64,000 nucleotides of DNA. It comes from Struthio camelus. Its lineage: Eukaryota > Chordata > Aves > Struthioniformes > Struthionidae. A program made the position numbers and the translations under genes. Position 1 is the stretch's first letter; every line of letters starts with the position of its first letter. The stretch covers positions 20,303,213 through 20,367,212 of the forward strand of contig NC_090943.1 of assembly GCF_040807025.1 (NCBI RefSeq), read 5' to 3'. Below the pieces are notes generated by a model. It was not told where the DNA came from and did not search any database. It saw nothing but the letters and a program-made list of their open reading frames with translations. Below, piece after piece: positions 63,101-64,000 of this stretch.

Positions 63101-64000
63101 ACACCAAAGTGTACTGCTTGGGTTTAATGATGCATATCTATACCCAAACTCTACACCAATGTTACAATGATTCTTTGTTTCAATGTTTATTTGCTATGAA
63201 AATACAACTCATGGTCTTCTGAGAAAAATGTGCCTCCTGAGATGAAGGAGAATCCTCATTATCTTACAGGCTTTCTCTTGAGCAGGTTACTGAATTCTCT
63301 TTATGTTGCTTCATATATGCTGTTCAGCTGATGACCAGTGATCTTCCTTGATGGTGAGCAGCCATGAATGAATTAGAAATTGGAGCCTACCTGGTAGAAT
63401 AAAATTCCTATGAATTTTAAGGCCAAATTTTGCAATTATGAACTCCAAATCTGCTGCAATTTATCAATTTGACATGCAAATAAATATACTAAAAAACTAA
63501 AATATACTCTTAATCTTTTTCAGCTGCACAGCTTGCAGTCGGTGCTGTAGATCGTGAACACCTTGTACAGAGATGAGAATTTTGCAGCATTATATACTGT
63601 GTAGCCAATGGACAACAAAAATTGTCATTACTTTAGTCTACAGAGGCTACCAGTGTCGAGGATATGGACCTTAAATTTGTTGCTGCTCTGAGAAATGTTG
63701 CAGCGATTGTAGGAAGAGCAGCCAAATAGCTGTCTTTCTTACAGGCAAGCTAAACATGACTAGAATTGTACTCCTAGCAAAGTTCCAAAGGGATGTTATC
63801 TTGGCATACTTTTCCATGTCTATAAATGGATAAAATGGTGTCCACATCCTGAAGTAGTAACATCTTTTTGAGTAAGAGCTCTGTAAAATGAGCAGGCATG
63901 TTAAAACCAGTGAGTGAAAGCTCCTTTACAGTTCCAAGCCCAAATACTCTTAAGTCTAAAGCAGGTGCTGCTGCTGTCTCTGTATCTCTGACGCTTTCAT
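57140..64000 (+). other. PRTFDC1 intron 3, continuing past the window
   Basis: The next HPRT-family exon (NDQS...GK, 66 nt in HPRT1) was not found before 64000, so this is taken as intron. It has a 39-bp tandem duplication, a purine-rich stretch at 60400-61800 that may be an old interspersed repeat, and an unexplained short frame at 63634-63729. Confidence 0.65.
57912..57989 (+). repeat. 39-bp tandem duplication
   Basis: ATGTAGTGATAATAAGCTTT... occurs at 57912-57950 and 57951-57989, with one difference at the end. Confidence 0.95.

Noticed and set aside
57140-64000. Search for PRTFDC1 exon 4 (NDQS...GK)
   Set aside because: No sequence encoding this motif between an acceptor and a donor was found. 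It is presumably beyond the window.

Overview
The window looks like vertebrate nuclear DNA from a sauropsid, most probably a bird. Three things point there: decayed CR1 LINE fragments, short introns, and the gene order THNSL1 - ENKUR - PRTFDC1. The human genome has these three genes as neighbours on 10p. All gene calls come from translating the sequence and comparing it with remembered family members; no database search was run.

Layout. Positions 1-10512 are one satellite array of about 55 tandem units of 180-198 bp. Each unit ends in a short run of TTAGGG telomere hexamers. Positions 10513-11520 hold old, diverged and partly inverted copies of the same unit. Positions 11521-20509 are AT-rich and intergenic, with one CR1 relic. 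THNSL1 (minus strand, one coding exon, 20574-22796) follows. Its 5' UTR intron reaches back to a CpG island at about 26600-27620. ENKUR starts from the same island on the plus strand (27507-39235, five coding exons, 256 residues). About 10 kb of intergenic DNA follows. A second CpG island (about 49060-50110) carries the first exon of PRTFDC1. Its exons 1-3 (117 residues) are here and the rest lies beyond position 64000.

How the parts relate. THNSL1 and ENKUR are head to head on one promoter island. That island contains two close RFX X-box motifs on the ENKUR side, as expected for a cilium gene, and NRF1-type palindromes on the THNSL1 side. PRTFDC1 is an independent HPRT-family gene with its own island. 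No operon, CRISPR array, tRNA or rRNA was seen.

The most unusual part is the telomere-hexamer satellite. It has a partial 3036-bp (16-unit) higher-order period, a TTAGGG strand that points into the gene region, a CpG-rich unit, an indel-rich first 3.1 kb, and an inverted fossil junction at its inner edge. The very long open frames across it follow from unit lengths divisible by six and are not treated as genes.
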